DNA of 45,440 nucleotides, taken from positions 1 to 45,440 of the forward strand of contig JAKCCY010000006.1 in assembly GCA_021838765.1 (NCBI GenBank), read 5' to 3'. This document shows, piece after piece, positions 1-8,096 of this stretch (positions are counted from its first letter, which is position 1; every line of letters starts with the position of its first letter). Under the pieces are notes generated by a model. That model was given only the letters and a program-made list of their open reading frames with translations, ran no database searches and was not told the DNA's origin. Origin of the DNA: Nitrospirota bacterium (GTDB taxonomy: Bacteria > Nitrospirota_A > Leptospirillia > Leptospirillales > Leptospirillaceae). The position numbers and the translations under genes were made by a program.

Positions 1-77
1 ATCTTCCGAGCCACACCCGAGACGATCCCCAGATGGTCGATCCGGCGAACCTGCGATAAGAGTCTATTTTCTTCCAC
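1..77 (-). CDS. Transposase N-terminus, DUF4277/IS1634-like, cut by window edge
   Basis: The minus-strand frame from a GTG at 77-75 reads MEENRLLSQVRRIDHLGIVS and onward to the left edge. The stretch RRIDHLGIVSGVARK resembles the opening of DUF4277, the N-terminal domain of IS1634-type DDE transposases; this is recognised from memory. A GGGAGG Shine-Dalgarno lies five bases upstream of the GTG. Only about 25 residues are visible, so the catalytic DDE core cannot be checked. The neighbouring PAS gene is truncated, which fits an insertion here. Confidence 0.55.
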   Translation of the reverse strand, partial: MEENRLLSQVRRIDHLGIVSGVARK

Positions 78-180
78 CCATGCCTCCCGATTACACTCTG
101 TCGAGAGGCATTAAATCGCACTCAGATTTGAAAAATCAAGTAAAATTTCTCGTAAGAAAATATCGTTAAAGGAAAATCAC
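1..180 (-). mobile_element. Probable end of an insertion sequence
   Basis: This segment holds the transposase start and about 100 bp of AT-rich leader in front of it. The leader differs from the surrounding genes in base composition and abuts the truncated PAS gene. I could not identify the terminal inverted repeat or a target-site duplication because the other end is outside the window. The right boundary is therefore approximate and could extend to about 215, where the PAS homology fades. Confidence 0.35.
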
Positions 181-498
181 TTACAAATCTCCAAAAACTT
201 CACGAGAGAACTGCTGGATGTGGGTTTGAAGGTAGAGTTCCCCGTTTTTTTTCCGGTTGCAGATCTCCCCGTTCCAGAATCCGTTCTGCTGGACCGAATC
301 CCACATCGCCTCGTAGAACAGGGTGTCATGCTTGCCGCTTGAAAGGATCCTCGGTGTTTTTCCGATGACCTCTTCAGGCAGATATCCTGTCGTTTCGCAA
401 AAGGAGGGGTTGACCCGAACAATGCAGGCATTCGCATCGGTGACCATGATACTTTCCGATGTCTTGTCGAGGATGGTTTCTGCAAGAAGGATGTCCAT
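181..498 (-). pseudogene. Truncated PAS-domain sensory protein
   Basis: A 105-residue ORF that is a single PAS domain from its first residues. It contains the typical TILDKTSESIMVTDANACIV opening, then NPSFCETTGYLPEEVIGKTP and a WNGEICNRKKNGELYLQ segment. PAS domains of this type normally sit ahead of GGDEF, EAL or kinase modules. Here the homology runs only to about residue 92 and the protein ends a few residues later, close to the transposase leader. No convincing ribosome binding site precedes the ATG. I read it as a remnant of a larger signalling protein whose output domain was removed by the insertion sequence. A free-standing single-PAS protein is the alternative. Confidence 0.6.
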
Positions 499-620
499 GA
501 TAAAATCTAATTCTTCATCACGTTAAAGTCAATCGTTTCATTTTCTTATCATGACTATGAACAACCTATCATTGGTTTGCAGAACATTCTGATTTTTGTC
601 GGGAAGAGTTACAAGACTCA

Positions 621-1106
621 TCATCGACTCTGGGTCCTTTCGGGATTTTTTCGAAAACAGATGAGATCGAGTCGATTGTAGTGGCCGACCATCAGGTAGT
701 CCGGCCTGTAGCCGCAGTCCAGAAAAAATCGGACATTGTCCCCGAGCCTGAGCATCGTGCAGACCGAGATCTTGTGGCAAGTTTTCGGGGCAGAGGCTTC
801 GATGGCTCCGACCAGGGCCCTGCCGATTCCCCTCTTCTGATGATCGGGGGAAACCGAAAGCTTCCGGATGATCCAGACCCCCTCGAGCTCCCTTGCCCTG
901 ACCGACCCGAGAACCTCCCCATCCGCTGATCGGGCAAGCATGACGGTCATTTGATCAAGATCGGCCAGGAGTTCCCCGGGCGTTTCATTTGTCCAGAGAG
1001 AAACATCAAAGATCTTTCCATGAGCCAAAAAGGCCTTTGCCTGGAGATTAAGGATAGCAGGAACATCCCGGTCCGTGGCAATGGTCAACGAAAACTCTTC
1101 CCTCAT
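621..1106 (-). CDS. GNAT-family N-acetyltransferase
   Basis: A 161-residue protein with the GNAT fold. Motif A (acetyl-CoA binding) reads RKLSVSPDHQKRGIGRALVG, with the Q-x-x-G-x-G pattern at about residues 88-105. The ATG at 1106 overlaps the TGA of the upstream dehydrogenase gene (ATGA), so translation is probably coupled. A longer open frame extends upstream but lies wholly inside the dehydrogenase gene and is not coding. The substrate cannot be inferred. It is the last gene of a probable glgP - SDR - GNAT operon. Confidence 0.85.
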   Translation of the reverse strand: MREEFSLTIATDRDVPAILNLQAKAFLAHGKIFDVSLWTNETPGELLADLDQMTVMLARSADGEVLGSVRARELEGVWIIRKLSVSPDHQKRGIGRALVGAIEASAPKTCHKISVCTMLRLGDNVRFFLDCGYRPDYLMVGHYNRLDLICFRKNPERTQSR

Positions 1107-1807
1107 GAAAACGCGCCCAGACGGTTCAGAAGAATCTCGGGAGAAACGGCATAAGGGGAAAGATCCCGCACGTAACGGATCGTCTTCAGAATATCGTTCG
1201 GCTGGATCATCTCCTTCAGCGGAACGGGCGCCCCCGAAACCATGGGAGTTGCGACATACCCCGGACAAATGGCAAAGGCTTTTACCCCGTGGGGAGCCCC
1301 TTCGGCCAGTAGGGACCCGGTCAATCCCCGAAGTGCAAACTTGGTCATGGAGTACAGGGAGGATCCTTCCCACGCCTCTGTTCCGGCAACGGAGGAGATG
1401 TTGACAATCAGTCCGCTGCCCCTTTTTTTCATCTCCGGAAGAAATGCCCGGGAGAGAAGAAACGGAGCGCGAAGATTCACTGACATCAATGTTTCGTAGT
1501 CCTTGTCCGTGATGTTCTCAATCGGCGCGAAGACGAGCCCGCCGGCATTGTTAACGAGGATATCGATATGGGGGAGTGCCGACTGTCCCTTCCGGATCAG
1601 GCTCAGGATCCCTTCTTCCGTCGAGAGATCCGCCAGATGAGAAATGGCCTTCAGATCGTTTTTCCTGGCTTTTTCCAGTACGTCTTCCAGAAGCGCCGCT
1701 CTCCGTCCCGTTACAAGGACCGTATAGCCTTCCTCGAGAAGGCCCATGGCGACCTCCCGTCCGATCCCGGAGGTCGATCCCGTTACAATCGCTGTTCGTT
1801 CATGCAT
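1103..1807 (-). CDS. Short-chain dehydrogenase/reductase (SDR)
   Basis: A 234-residue classical SDR oxidoreductase. It has the Rossmann TGSTSGIG nucleotide-binding motif at about residues 9-16, the NNAG structural motif at about 86-89, and the catalytic S...YSMTK (Ser-Tyr-x3-Lys) near residues 138-157. The C-terminal PG motif (CPGYVATPM) is also present. It is NAD(P)-dependent with unknown substrate. The ATG at 1807 has GGAGG five bases upstream. It lies 34 bp downstream of glgP and overlaps the GNAT gene by four bases, so the three are probably co-transcribed, although a functional link to glycogen is not evident. Confidence 0.88.
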   Translation of the reverse strand: MHERTAIVTGSTSGIGREVAMGLLEEGYTVLVTGRRAALLEDVLEKARKNDLKAISHLADLSTEEGILSLIRKGQSALPHIDILVNNAGGLVFAPIENITDKDYETLMSVNLRAPFLLSRAFLPEMKKRGSGLIVNISSVAGTEAWEGSSLYSMTKFALRGLTGSLLAEGAPHGVKAFAICPGYVATPMVSGAPVPLKEMIQPNDILKTIRYVRDLSPYAVSPEILLNRLGAFS

Positions 1808-1841
1808 TTTGGCCTCCCTGAAACCATACCATTATCAGAAG

Positions 1842-4304
1842 TTATCGCTCAATTCGACGGGCTCCCCAGATTTCATTCGCATACTGGAGAATCGTCCTGT
1901 CACTTGAAAATTTTCCCATATTGGCGACATTCAGAATCGAAGACCGGGCCCATCGGTCCTGATCCCGGTAAGCCAGATCAACAGCGCGCTGAGCATTTCT
2001 GTAGGATGCGTAATCCGCTAGGAGAAAAAAGGGATCGGCCGACAGCAAAGAGTCCACGATCGGCTTGTAAAGGGTCGGCTGGTCTGGAGAAAAGTAACCG
2101 GATCCGATCAGGTCGATGGCCTGCTTCAGATCCTTTTGTGTTTCATAATACTCCCATGGACGATAGCCGGTTTTTTTCAGATGGAGAATCTCCGCCGCCT
2201 TCATCCCGAAGATAAAGATGTTCTCCTCCCCGACTTCGGAGGCGATTTCAATATTGGCTCCGTCAAGGGTTCCGATCGTCAGGGCGCCGTTTAGGGAAAG
2301 CTTCATGTTTCCGGTTCCGGAGGCTTCGGTTCCGGCCGTTGAGATCTGCTCCGAAAGATCTGCGGCAGGAATGATCATTTCGGCATTGGAGACGCTGTAA
2401 TTGGGGATAAAGACCACCTTCAGCCGGGAACCGACCCTGTGGTCGTGGTTCACGATCTCTCCAACGTCATTGATCAGACGGATGATCAATTTGGCCATCT
2501 GGTAGCCGGGAGCCGCCTTCCCCGAGAAAATGACCGTTCTGGGCTGATGGTCCCCACCGGGGGAAGAAATGATCTCCTGATATCGGGTCACGACATGAAG
2601 AACGTTCAGGAGTTGCCGCTTGTACTCGTGCATTCGCTTGATCTGGACGTCGAACAGGGAATCGGCCGGAACCTCCAGATGAAGTGTATTTTTGATGAAA
2701 GAGGCAAGACACTCCTTGTTGTGTTGCTTGACCTCCCGGAATGAAGTCCTGAAATCCCCGTCTTCCGCCAGGGGGATCAATTTTTTTAAAAGAGCCAGAT
2801 CCTTTGTCCACCCGGGACCGATCTTCCCGGATATCAGGGAAGAAAGACCGGGGTTGGCCTGTTTGAGCCATCTTCTTGGCGTGATTCCGTTGGTGATATT
2901 GATGATTTTCCCCGGGGAAAACCGCTCGAGATCCGAAAAGATGGTCTCTTTCATGAGATCCGTGTGGATTTTTGCCACACCGTTGACCCGGTGGCTCCCC
3001 ACAAAAGCCAGATGGGCCATCCGAACCTTTTTGGGAGGTCCATCATCGATGATCGAAATTCTCCTGAGAAGCTCGTTGTCGCCGGGGTAGCTTGCCCGGA
3101 CTTCTTTCAGAAAACGATGGTTGATCTCATAGATGATTTGCATGTGCCTTGGAAGAACCGTTTCCAGAAGCTCCACCGGCCATGTTTCAAGGGCTTCCGG
3201 CATCAGGGTATGGTTGGTGTAGGCAAATGTTCTTGTCGTAATGGAAAAGGCCCTGTCCCAGTCGAGGTGTTTCAGGTCGACAAGGATGCGCATCAGTTCG
3301 ACGATGGCGATGGAGGGATGGGTATCGTTCAGCTGTATGGCCACCTTTTCCGGAAGATGATCGAAATTGTCATGGTATTTTCCGAATCGGTAGAGAATGT
3401 CCTGGAGGGATGCCGCGACAAAAAAGTATTGCTGTTTCAGGCGCAGCTCACGGCCCATGAGAGTGGAGTCGTCCGGATAGAGAACTTTTGAGATATTCTC
3501 CGACTGATTTTTATCTTCGACAGCCTTGATATAGTTCCCCTCATTGAAGTAGGAGAGCTCAAAATCGTGGGAAGCCTTGGCCGACCAGAGCCGCATGTTG
3601 TTCACGGCATCGGTCATGTATCCGGGAACGGGAGTATCGTAGGCCATGGCCATGACATCGTTCGTGTCCATCCAGTGATAGCGGAGAACACCCTTTTCAT
3701 CGGCATACTCCACGACCCGGCCATAAAACTTGACCGGATAAATGACCTCCGGCCGCGGAAACTCCCAGGGATTTCCGTAGCGTAGCCAGTTGTCCGGACT
3801 CTCCACTTGCTGTCCGTTCTGGATGCGCTGAAAAAACATTCCATATTCATAGCGGATTCCGTACCCGAATCCGGGAATTCCGAGAGTTGCCATGGAATCC
3901 AGAAAACAGGCGGCAAGCCGTCCAAGCCCTCCATTTCCAAGTCCCGCGTCGGGTTCCGCCTCAAAAACATCGTCCGGAGAAATCGAAAGAGCCTTTAGCG
4001 CCTGTTTGGCCATATCGAGAAGGCCGAGATTGTCGAGACTGTTCGAAAGGGCCCGGCCCATGAGAAACTCGAGGGAAAAATAATAGACGCGCTTCACGTC
4101 CTGATCATAGTAGCTCCTCATGGTGCTCATGAGCTCTCCTACGACCTTGTCCCGAGCCACATGGGAGAGACTCACAAACCAGTCATGGGCTTTTGCATTG
4201 ATTTTGTCTTTCCCTGCAGAGTAAGTCAGATGATCCGAGACAAGCTGTTTCAGAGAATCGATCATCTCCTCTGGGATAGGGGTACCCAATGCTTTTTCAC
4301 TCAT
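1842..4304 (-). CDS. glgP: Glycogen/alpha-glucan phosphorylase
   Basis: An 820-residue GT35 phosphorylase of normal family length (about 800-840). It releases glucose-1-phosphate from alpha-1,4-glucans in the cytoplasm. The pyridoxal-phosphate lysine is K668 in EASGTGNMK, followed by the conserved GALTIGTLDGANIE. GLGNGGLGRLAACFLDSMA and VQIKRMHEYKRQLLN are further family signatures. The ATG has AGGAG six bases upstream. No other glycogen gene is in the window. It leads the operon that continues into the SDR and GNAT genes. It is the clearest call in this part of the window. Confidence 0.97.
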   Translation of the reverse strand: MSEKALGTPIPEEMIDSLKQLVSDHLTYSAGKDKINAKAHDWFVSLSHVARDKVVGELMSTMRSYYDQDVKRVYYFSLEFLMGRALSNSLDNLGLLDMAKQALKALSISPDDVFEAEPDAGLGNGGLGRLAACFLDSMATLGIPGFGYGIRYEYGMFFQRIQNGQQVESPDNWLRYGNPWEFPRPEVIYPVKFYGRVVEYADEKGVLRYHWMDTNDVMAMAYDTPVPGYMTDAVNNMRLWSAKASHDFELSYFNEGNYIKAVEDKNQSENISKVLYPDDSTLMGRELRLKQQYFFVAASLQDILYRFGKYHDNFDHLPEKVAIQLNDTHPSIAIVELMRILVDLKHLDWDRAFSITTRTFAYTNHTLMPEALETWPVELLETVLPRHMQIIYEINHRFLKEVRASYPGDNELLRRISIIDDGPPKKVRMAHLAFVGSHRVNGVAKIHTDLMKETIFSDLERFSPGKIINITNGITPRRWLKQANPGLSSLISGKIGPGWTKDLALLKKLIPLAEDGDFRTSFREVKQHNKECLASFIKNTLHLEVPADSLFDVQIKRMHEYKRQLLNVLHVVTRYQEIISSPGGDHQPRTVIFSGKAAPGYQMAKLIIRLINDVGEIVNHDHRVGSRLKVVFIPNYSVSNAEMIIPAADLSEQISTAGTEASGTGNMKLSLNGALTIGTLDGANIEIASEVGEENIFIFGMKAAEILHLKKTGYRPWEYYETQKDLKQAIDLIGSGYFSPDQPTLYKPIVDSLLSADPFFLLADYASYRNAQRAVDLAYRDQDRWARSSILNVANMGKFSSDRTILQYANEIWGARRIER

Positions 4305-4383
4305 GTCATTCTCCTGGTTTAAAAGGATAAGAAAACGATCGGACGCTTTTTCGAGTGTTGCGGTTTGGATTTGAATCGATTGG

Positions 4384-4420
4384 GGGAAGAGTCGTCCGAG
4401 CCATTTGGGCGACTCTTCCC
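4384..4420 (-). terminator. Hairpin downstream of the slp-like gene
   Basis: A near-perfect inverted repeat: GGGAAGAGTCG pairs with CGACTCTTCCC, extended by three more pairs including one wobble, around a nine-base loop. It lies 17 bp past the stop of the lipoprotein gene, in the gap before glgP. No U-tract follows on the minus strand, so it may be a mRNA-stabilising or factor-assisted terminator rather than a classical intrinsic one. Confidence 0.55.
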
Positions 4421-4436
4421 GAAGGAAACGAAAGAA

Positions 4437-5057
4437 CTAGAAGAAACCCGGGAAACCCATCCCCGGCATCATGCCAGGATACATGCCTCCGCCAAATCCT
4501 CCGAAACCTCCATCCATTGGACCCATCATTTCATCATAGGGCATGGGAGGTGGTGGCGGAGCCGCGGCATGAATATGATGTGCCCGGATGACGGGGATAA
4601 CCTTTTCGGTTCCATCAAGCAGCTTTCTCTTGACCGGACTGGTGACCGTTCCCATGACCTCCACATCCCTTCCCGCCTTGTAGCGGTCTTCAGGAAGAGG
4701 CTCGTCGGTCAGGATCTCGAAGGTGCCCATCGACGGCTTGTCATGATCCGGGTGCAGTTCCTTTCCAAGAGGGTACTCCCGGACATCGACCTGCCCCAGA
4801 AGTCCTTCCCGCTTGACGCTGATGATCACACCACCAAGAATGACATGCTGCCCTTCGAGCGCATGGGGATGACGTTCCACCTCCCTGAAAAGAATCGAGC
4901 GGTCCGCCCACTTGACTTCATTGCCACTAAATGGCGGGGGATCGAAATAAGAGCAGCCTCCCGAAAAAGACAAAACAGAAAACGCCGTGAAGGCCCATAA
5001 AAACGAGGCGTTTTTTCTTTTGCTTCTGGGGGAGGAAGAAGGGACATCGTGGATCAT
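4437..5057 (-). CDS. Slp-family outer-membrane lipoprotein with Gly/Met-rich tail
   Basis: A 206-residue exported lipoprotein. It has a basic N-terminus, a hydrophobic stretch at about 20-34 and a lipobox ending SFSGGC at about residue 35. The core, from about 60 to 165, matches the Slp pattern: GGVIISVKREG, a DVREYPLG segment, and RYKAGRDVEVMGTVTSP. Slp proteins are starvation- or stress-induced outer-membrane lipoproteins of unclear function. The last 40 residues are unusual: proline-rich, then repeated Gly-Gly/Met-Pro-Gly. The ATG has GGAGG seven bases upstream. The gene diverges from hpnR across 274 bp, which also holds a small GACGAA/TTCGTC inverted repeat at 5233-5248. Confidence 0.75.
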   Translation of the reverse strand: MIHDVPSSSPRSKRKNASFLWAFTAFSVLSFSGGCSYFDPPPFSGNEVKWADRSILFREVERHPHALEGQHVILGGVIISVKREGLLGQVDVREYPLGKELHPDHDKPSMGTFEILTDEPLPEDRYKAGRDVEVMGTVTSPVKRKLLDGTEKVIPVIRAHHIHAAAPPPPPMPYDEMMGPMDGGFGGFGGGMYPGMMPGMGFPGFF

Positions 5058-5331
5058 TGTCGTACCTCCGGAAGTTCGGTTGTGTTGGGTGATCGATAAA
5101 ATGAAGAACGGGGCAACAGGAAAATAAATGAACCCCGAAAATCATACCATCTCTGGCCGGAAAAAAAAACGATTGCCCCTGATTCGGAGCCCGAAAACAA
5201 CCATCATTTCCGGTCTGAAGACGAAAAAGGAGACGAAACGGTTCGTCCCGTGGTTTAATAAAGCCATCCAAACATGAAATCACTCACCGGGAAAATTCTT
5301 TTAACCATTTAACACCCCCCCAGGAGGCTTC

Positions 5332-6876
5332 ATGAAACTTCTCGCAGTCCATCCAAGCTCCCTGATGTATACCAAAATCTATCTGCGGCTTGAGCCGTTG
5401 GGGCTCGAGCTTCTTGCCCAAGCCGCCAGGAAGGCGGGCCATGAGGTCTATCTGATCGATTTACAGGTCGAGACGCACCAGGACCTCTACAGGGTCATCG
5501 ACCAGTGGAAACCGGATGCGGTGGCTTTTTCCCTGAATTATCTGGCCAATGTTCCAGAAGTTGTCGACCTTTCCAAAATGGCCAAGTCCAGGCGTCCCGA
5601 ATCTTTTGTCTTTGTTGGAGGCCACAGCGCTTCCTTCGTCGCCAAGGACCTCCTCAGACACGCGGAGGGGGCGATCGACTGCGTCTTGAAGGGAGAGGGC
5701 GAAGCGGCGGTTGTTCCCCTTCTCCTCGCGGCGGAAAATGACCGGAGCGCGGTCATCAAGGTTCCCGGAGTCATTACCGAAGATGGCGATGGCCCTCCTC
5801 CCCTCTTTGTCGAAAGCCTCGATGACCTGAGGCCGGCGAGAGATCTTTTGAGACACCGGAAAAAGTACTTCATCGGCGCGCTTGATCCCTGCGCTTCCAT
5901 CGAATTTGCGAGGGGCTGTCCATGGGACTGTTCATTCTGCAGCGCCTGGACTTTTTATGGACGAAGCTATCGGACAGTCAGCGCCGACCGGGCGGTCGAA
6001 GATCTGTCTTCCATCGCCGAGCCTGGCATCTTCATCGTGGACGACGTGGCCTTTATCCAGGATAAAACAGGCTTTGAGATCGGAGAAGCGATTCTGAAAA
6101 AAGGGATCCGGAAAGAATACTATCTCGAAACGAGAGGGGATGTCCTTCTCCGGAACAAGGAGGTGTTCCGCTTCTGGAAAGAACTTGGAATGCGTTACAT
6201 GTTCATGGGGATTGAGGCGATCGATGAAGAGGGGTTGAAGATGCATCGGAAAAGGACATCCCTCGGCAAAAACTTCGAGGCCCTTGAGTTTGCCCGATCT
6301 CTTGGCATTACCGTCGCCATCAATCTGATCGCCGACCCGAACTGGGACCGGAAGCGATTCGAAGTCGTCAGGCAATGGTGTCTTGAAATCCCGGAAATCG
6401 TGAATATCAGCGTCAACACCCCTTATCCGGGGACAGAGAGCTGGCTGACCGAATCGCGAAAAATCCAGAGCAGGGATTACCGGCTTTTTGACATTCAGCA
6501 TGCCGTATTGCCGACAAAGCTTCCCCTTGCCGAATTCTATGCCGAACTGGTCAAAACACAGCAGGTGCTCAATATGAAACACCTTGGATGGCAAGCCCTC
6601 AAGGGAACAGCCTCCATCGTGGCAAGACACCTCCTTCACGGTCAAACCAATTTTTTAAGGATGCTCTGGAAGTTCAACAGCGTCTACAATCCAAAACTTC
6701 AAATGGCCGATCACGCCCAGCCGGTCAAGTATGAAATGTCGCTCCCTCCTGCCCTGGAGAAAGGCGTCATGACAAACGTTCTCTTTATCCACGAGCCTCT
6801 CGGGAGAAAAGGGCGGGAACTCAATGACACGACTGAAGAGTTTGTCAATGAAACCAGCATGGGGAAACATCTGTAA
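5332..6876 (+). CDS. hpnR: Hopanoid C-3 methylase (B12-binding radical SAM)
   Basis: A 514-residue protein. An N-terminal cobalamin-binding-like domain spans about 1-150 (LAVHPSSLMYTKI, VFVGGHSASF). A radical SAM domain has the 4Fe-4S cluster motif C196-x3-C200-x2-C203 in GCPWDCSFC. The opening and the FSLNYLANVPEVVDL segment closely resemble HpnR as I remember it. HpnR methylates the A-ring of hopanoids to give 3-methylhopanoids. The ATG has AGGAGG four bases upstream. The gene stands alone, divergent from the lipoprotein gene, and no other hopanoid gene (shc, hpn) is in the window. A related B12 radical SAM methylase of different substrate is the alternative. Confidence 0.85.
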   Translation: MKLLAVHPSSLMYTKIYLRLEPLGLELLAQAARKAGHEVYLIDLQVETHQDLYRVIDQWKPDAVAFSLNYLANVPEVVDLSKMAKSRRPESFVFVGGHSASFVAKDLLRHAEGAIDCVLKGEGEAAVVPLLLAAENDRSAVIKVPGVITEDGDGPPPLFVESLDDLRPARDLLRHRKKYFIGALDPCASIEFARGCPWDCSFCSAWTFYGRSYRTVSADRAVEDLSSIAEPGIFIVDDVAFIQDKTGFEIGEAILKKGIRKEYYLETRGDVLLRNKEVFRFWKELGMRYMFMGIEAIDEEGLKMHRKRTSLGKNFEALEFARSLGITVAINLIADPNWDRKRFEVVRQWCLEIPEIVNISVNTPYPGTESWLTESRKIQSRDYRLFDIQHAVLPTKLPLAEFYAELVKTQQVLNMKHLGWQALKGTASIVARHLLHGQTNFLRMLWKFNSVYNPKLQMADHAQPVKYEMSLPPALEKGVMTNVLFIHEPLGRKGRELNDTTEEFVNETSMGKHL

Positions 6877-6946
6877 CAGATCGATCCGAATGACATGCTC
6901 ATACCCTGACTTTTAAGATCACCAGTATAAGAACCCGGACTCAAAC

Positions 6947-6978
6947 GGATAAAAGAGTGCAACTGCGCTCTTTTATCC
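6947..6978. terminator. Bidirectional terminator between hpnR and panE
   Basis: A perfect inverted repeat with arms GGATAAAAGAG and CTCTTTTATCC, extended by a GC pair around a short loop. The arms carry A4 and T4 runs, so it can act in both directions. It lies between the convergent hpnR and panE genes, and the panE stop codon (6973-6975) falls inside its right arm. Confidence 0.85.
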
Positions 6979-7896
6979 GCGAATCCTCATGCGTTCATAT
7001 GCCTGAAGATGACCATTTGTGATCTCCAGAAAGGGCATGACAAGACCCCCAAGACGACCTCTTTTGAGCATGTCCCCTATGATGTGCTCCCCTTCCGTTG
7101 GTTTCCCCTGTTCAATATCCCTGAGCATGGAAGAGGTTGCCCTGGAGTTTTTCTTCAATAGCTGGTCCCGGTAGAGCGAGAGTTTCCCCTCCGGCATTCC
7201 ATGGCCATTCACTGCGGCCGTCTTTTCGCATTCCCCCAAAATCCCCAGAATCAATCGTTCCCCACCATCCGTTTCGAGAATCGTTCCGGTGTCTGCCCGC
7301 ATCAGGCAAGTGGCTCCCGCCAGGGTGGAGATGAAAACAAACTTCTCCCACATCTCCTGTTCGATGTTTTCAGAAACTCTCGATTCCAGCCTGGCGCATT
7401 TGAAAAGATCTCCCAATTCCAAAATCGGTTCGGCTTGCTCCAGAACCCGAGCTCCAATAGTAAAAGAATGTGATCTGTTCAGATGAACGATCTCCCCTTC
7501 AGGAGACATCGTAACCGCAATCTGGGCAACCCCTCCGCCGACGCGTTGTTTGCCGAAAACAGAATCAAGACGTTCCAGATGAGAAAACCCGTTCAAAAAG
7601 GGTATGACAAGACTCTCATCCCCCATCGCCGGGGCGATGGCTTCGATCGCTGAATCCAGGTCGTAGGATTTCGAGGAGAGGAGAACGATATCAAAGGGGT
7701 CTTTGCATTCTCCCGCTGTTAAAAGTTTCACCTGGACATGAAGATCTCCAAAAGGACTGTTCACCTTGAGACCACGGTCCATCAGAAGCGTTTTTCGACC
7801 GCTTCGGACCAGAAAGGTCACATCCCCCCCGGCTTCATGAAGTCTCGCCCCCAGATAACCGCCGATTCCACCGGCTCCCAATATCAATATCCGCAT
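6973..7896 (-). CDS. panE: 2-dehydropantoate 2-reductase (ketopantoate reductase)
   Basis: A 307-residue ApbA/PanE-family reductase that uses NADPH to make pantoate for coenzyme A synthesis. The N-terminal Rossmann motif is ILGAGGIGGYLGARL. The central EMWEKFVF contains the expected catalytic lysine, and the C-terminal domain has SSMLRDIEQGKPTEGEHI with the conserved Ser/Asp/Glu surface. I start at ATG 7896, which has GAGGA six bases upstream. A GTG immediately before it is too close to that site. Its stop codon lies inside the shared terminator. PanE-like paralogues are common, so pantoate synthesis is probable rather than certain. Confidence 0.85.
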   Translation of the reverse strand: MRILILGAGGIGGYLGARLHEAGGDVTFLVRSGRKTLLMDRGLKVNSPFGDLHVQVKLLTAGECKDPFDIVLLSSKSYDLDSAIEAIAPAMGDESLVIPFLNGFSHLERLDSVFGKQRVGGGVAQIAVTMSPEGEIVHLNRSHSFTIGARVLEQAEPILELGDLFKCARLESRVSENIEQEMWEKFVFISTLAGATCLMRADTGTILETDGGERLILGILGECEKTAAVNGHGMPEGKLSLYRDQLLKKNSRATSSMLRDIEQGKPTEGEHIIGDMLKRGRLGGLVMPFLEITNGHLQAYERMRIRG

Positions 7897-8096
7897 CACT
7901 CATCCTCGATTGTTTGTCCTGGTTCCGGTCCAACATCGGACCATTTCCGAAAAATGCTTGCGACCAACCATCCTGGCTTCATTACAGGAAACATTGTTTT
8001 ACCAGAAACAAGAGGCCGTGTTAACCTGAAAAAAGAGGATTACAACCTGACATAACGACCGGCCTCTCTCCTCCCATGGCAACCAAAGGAATCAGA

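Noticed and set aside
1568..2215. A 215-codon open frame on the plus strand
   Set aside because: It is antisense to the SDR and glgP genes and is low-complexity in Ser, Arg and Pro, typical of a shadow frame.
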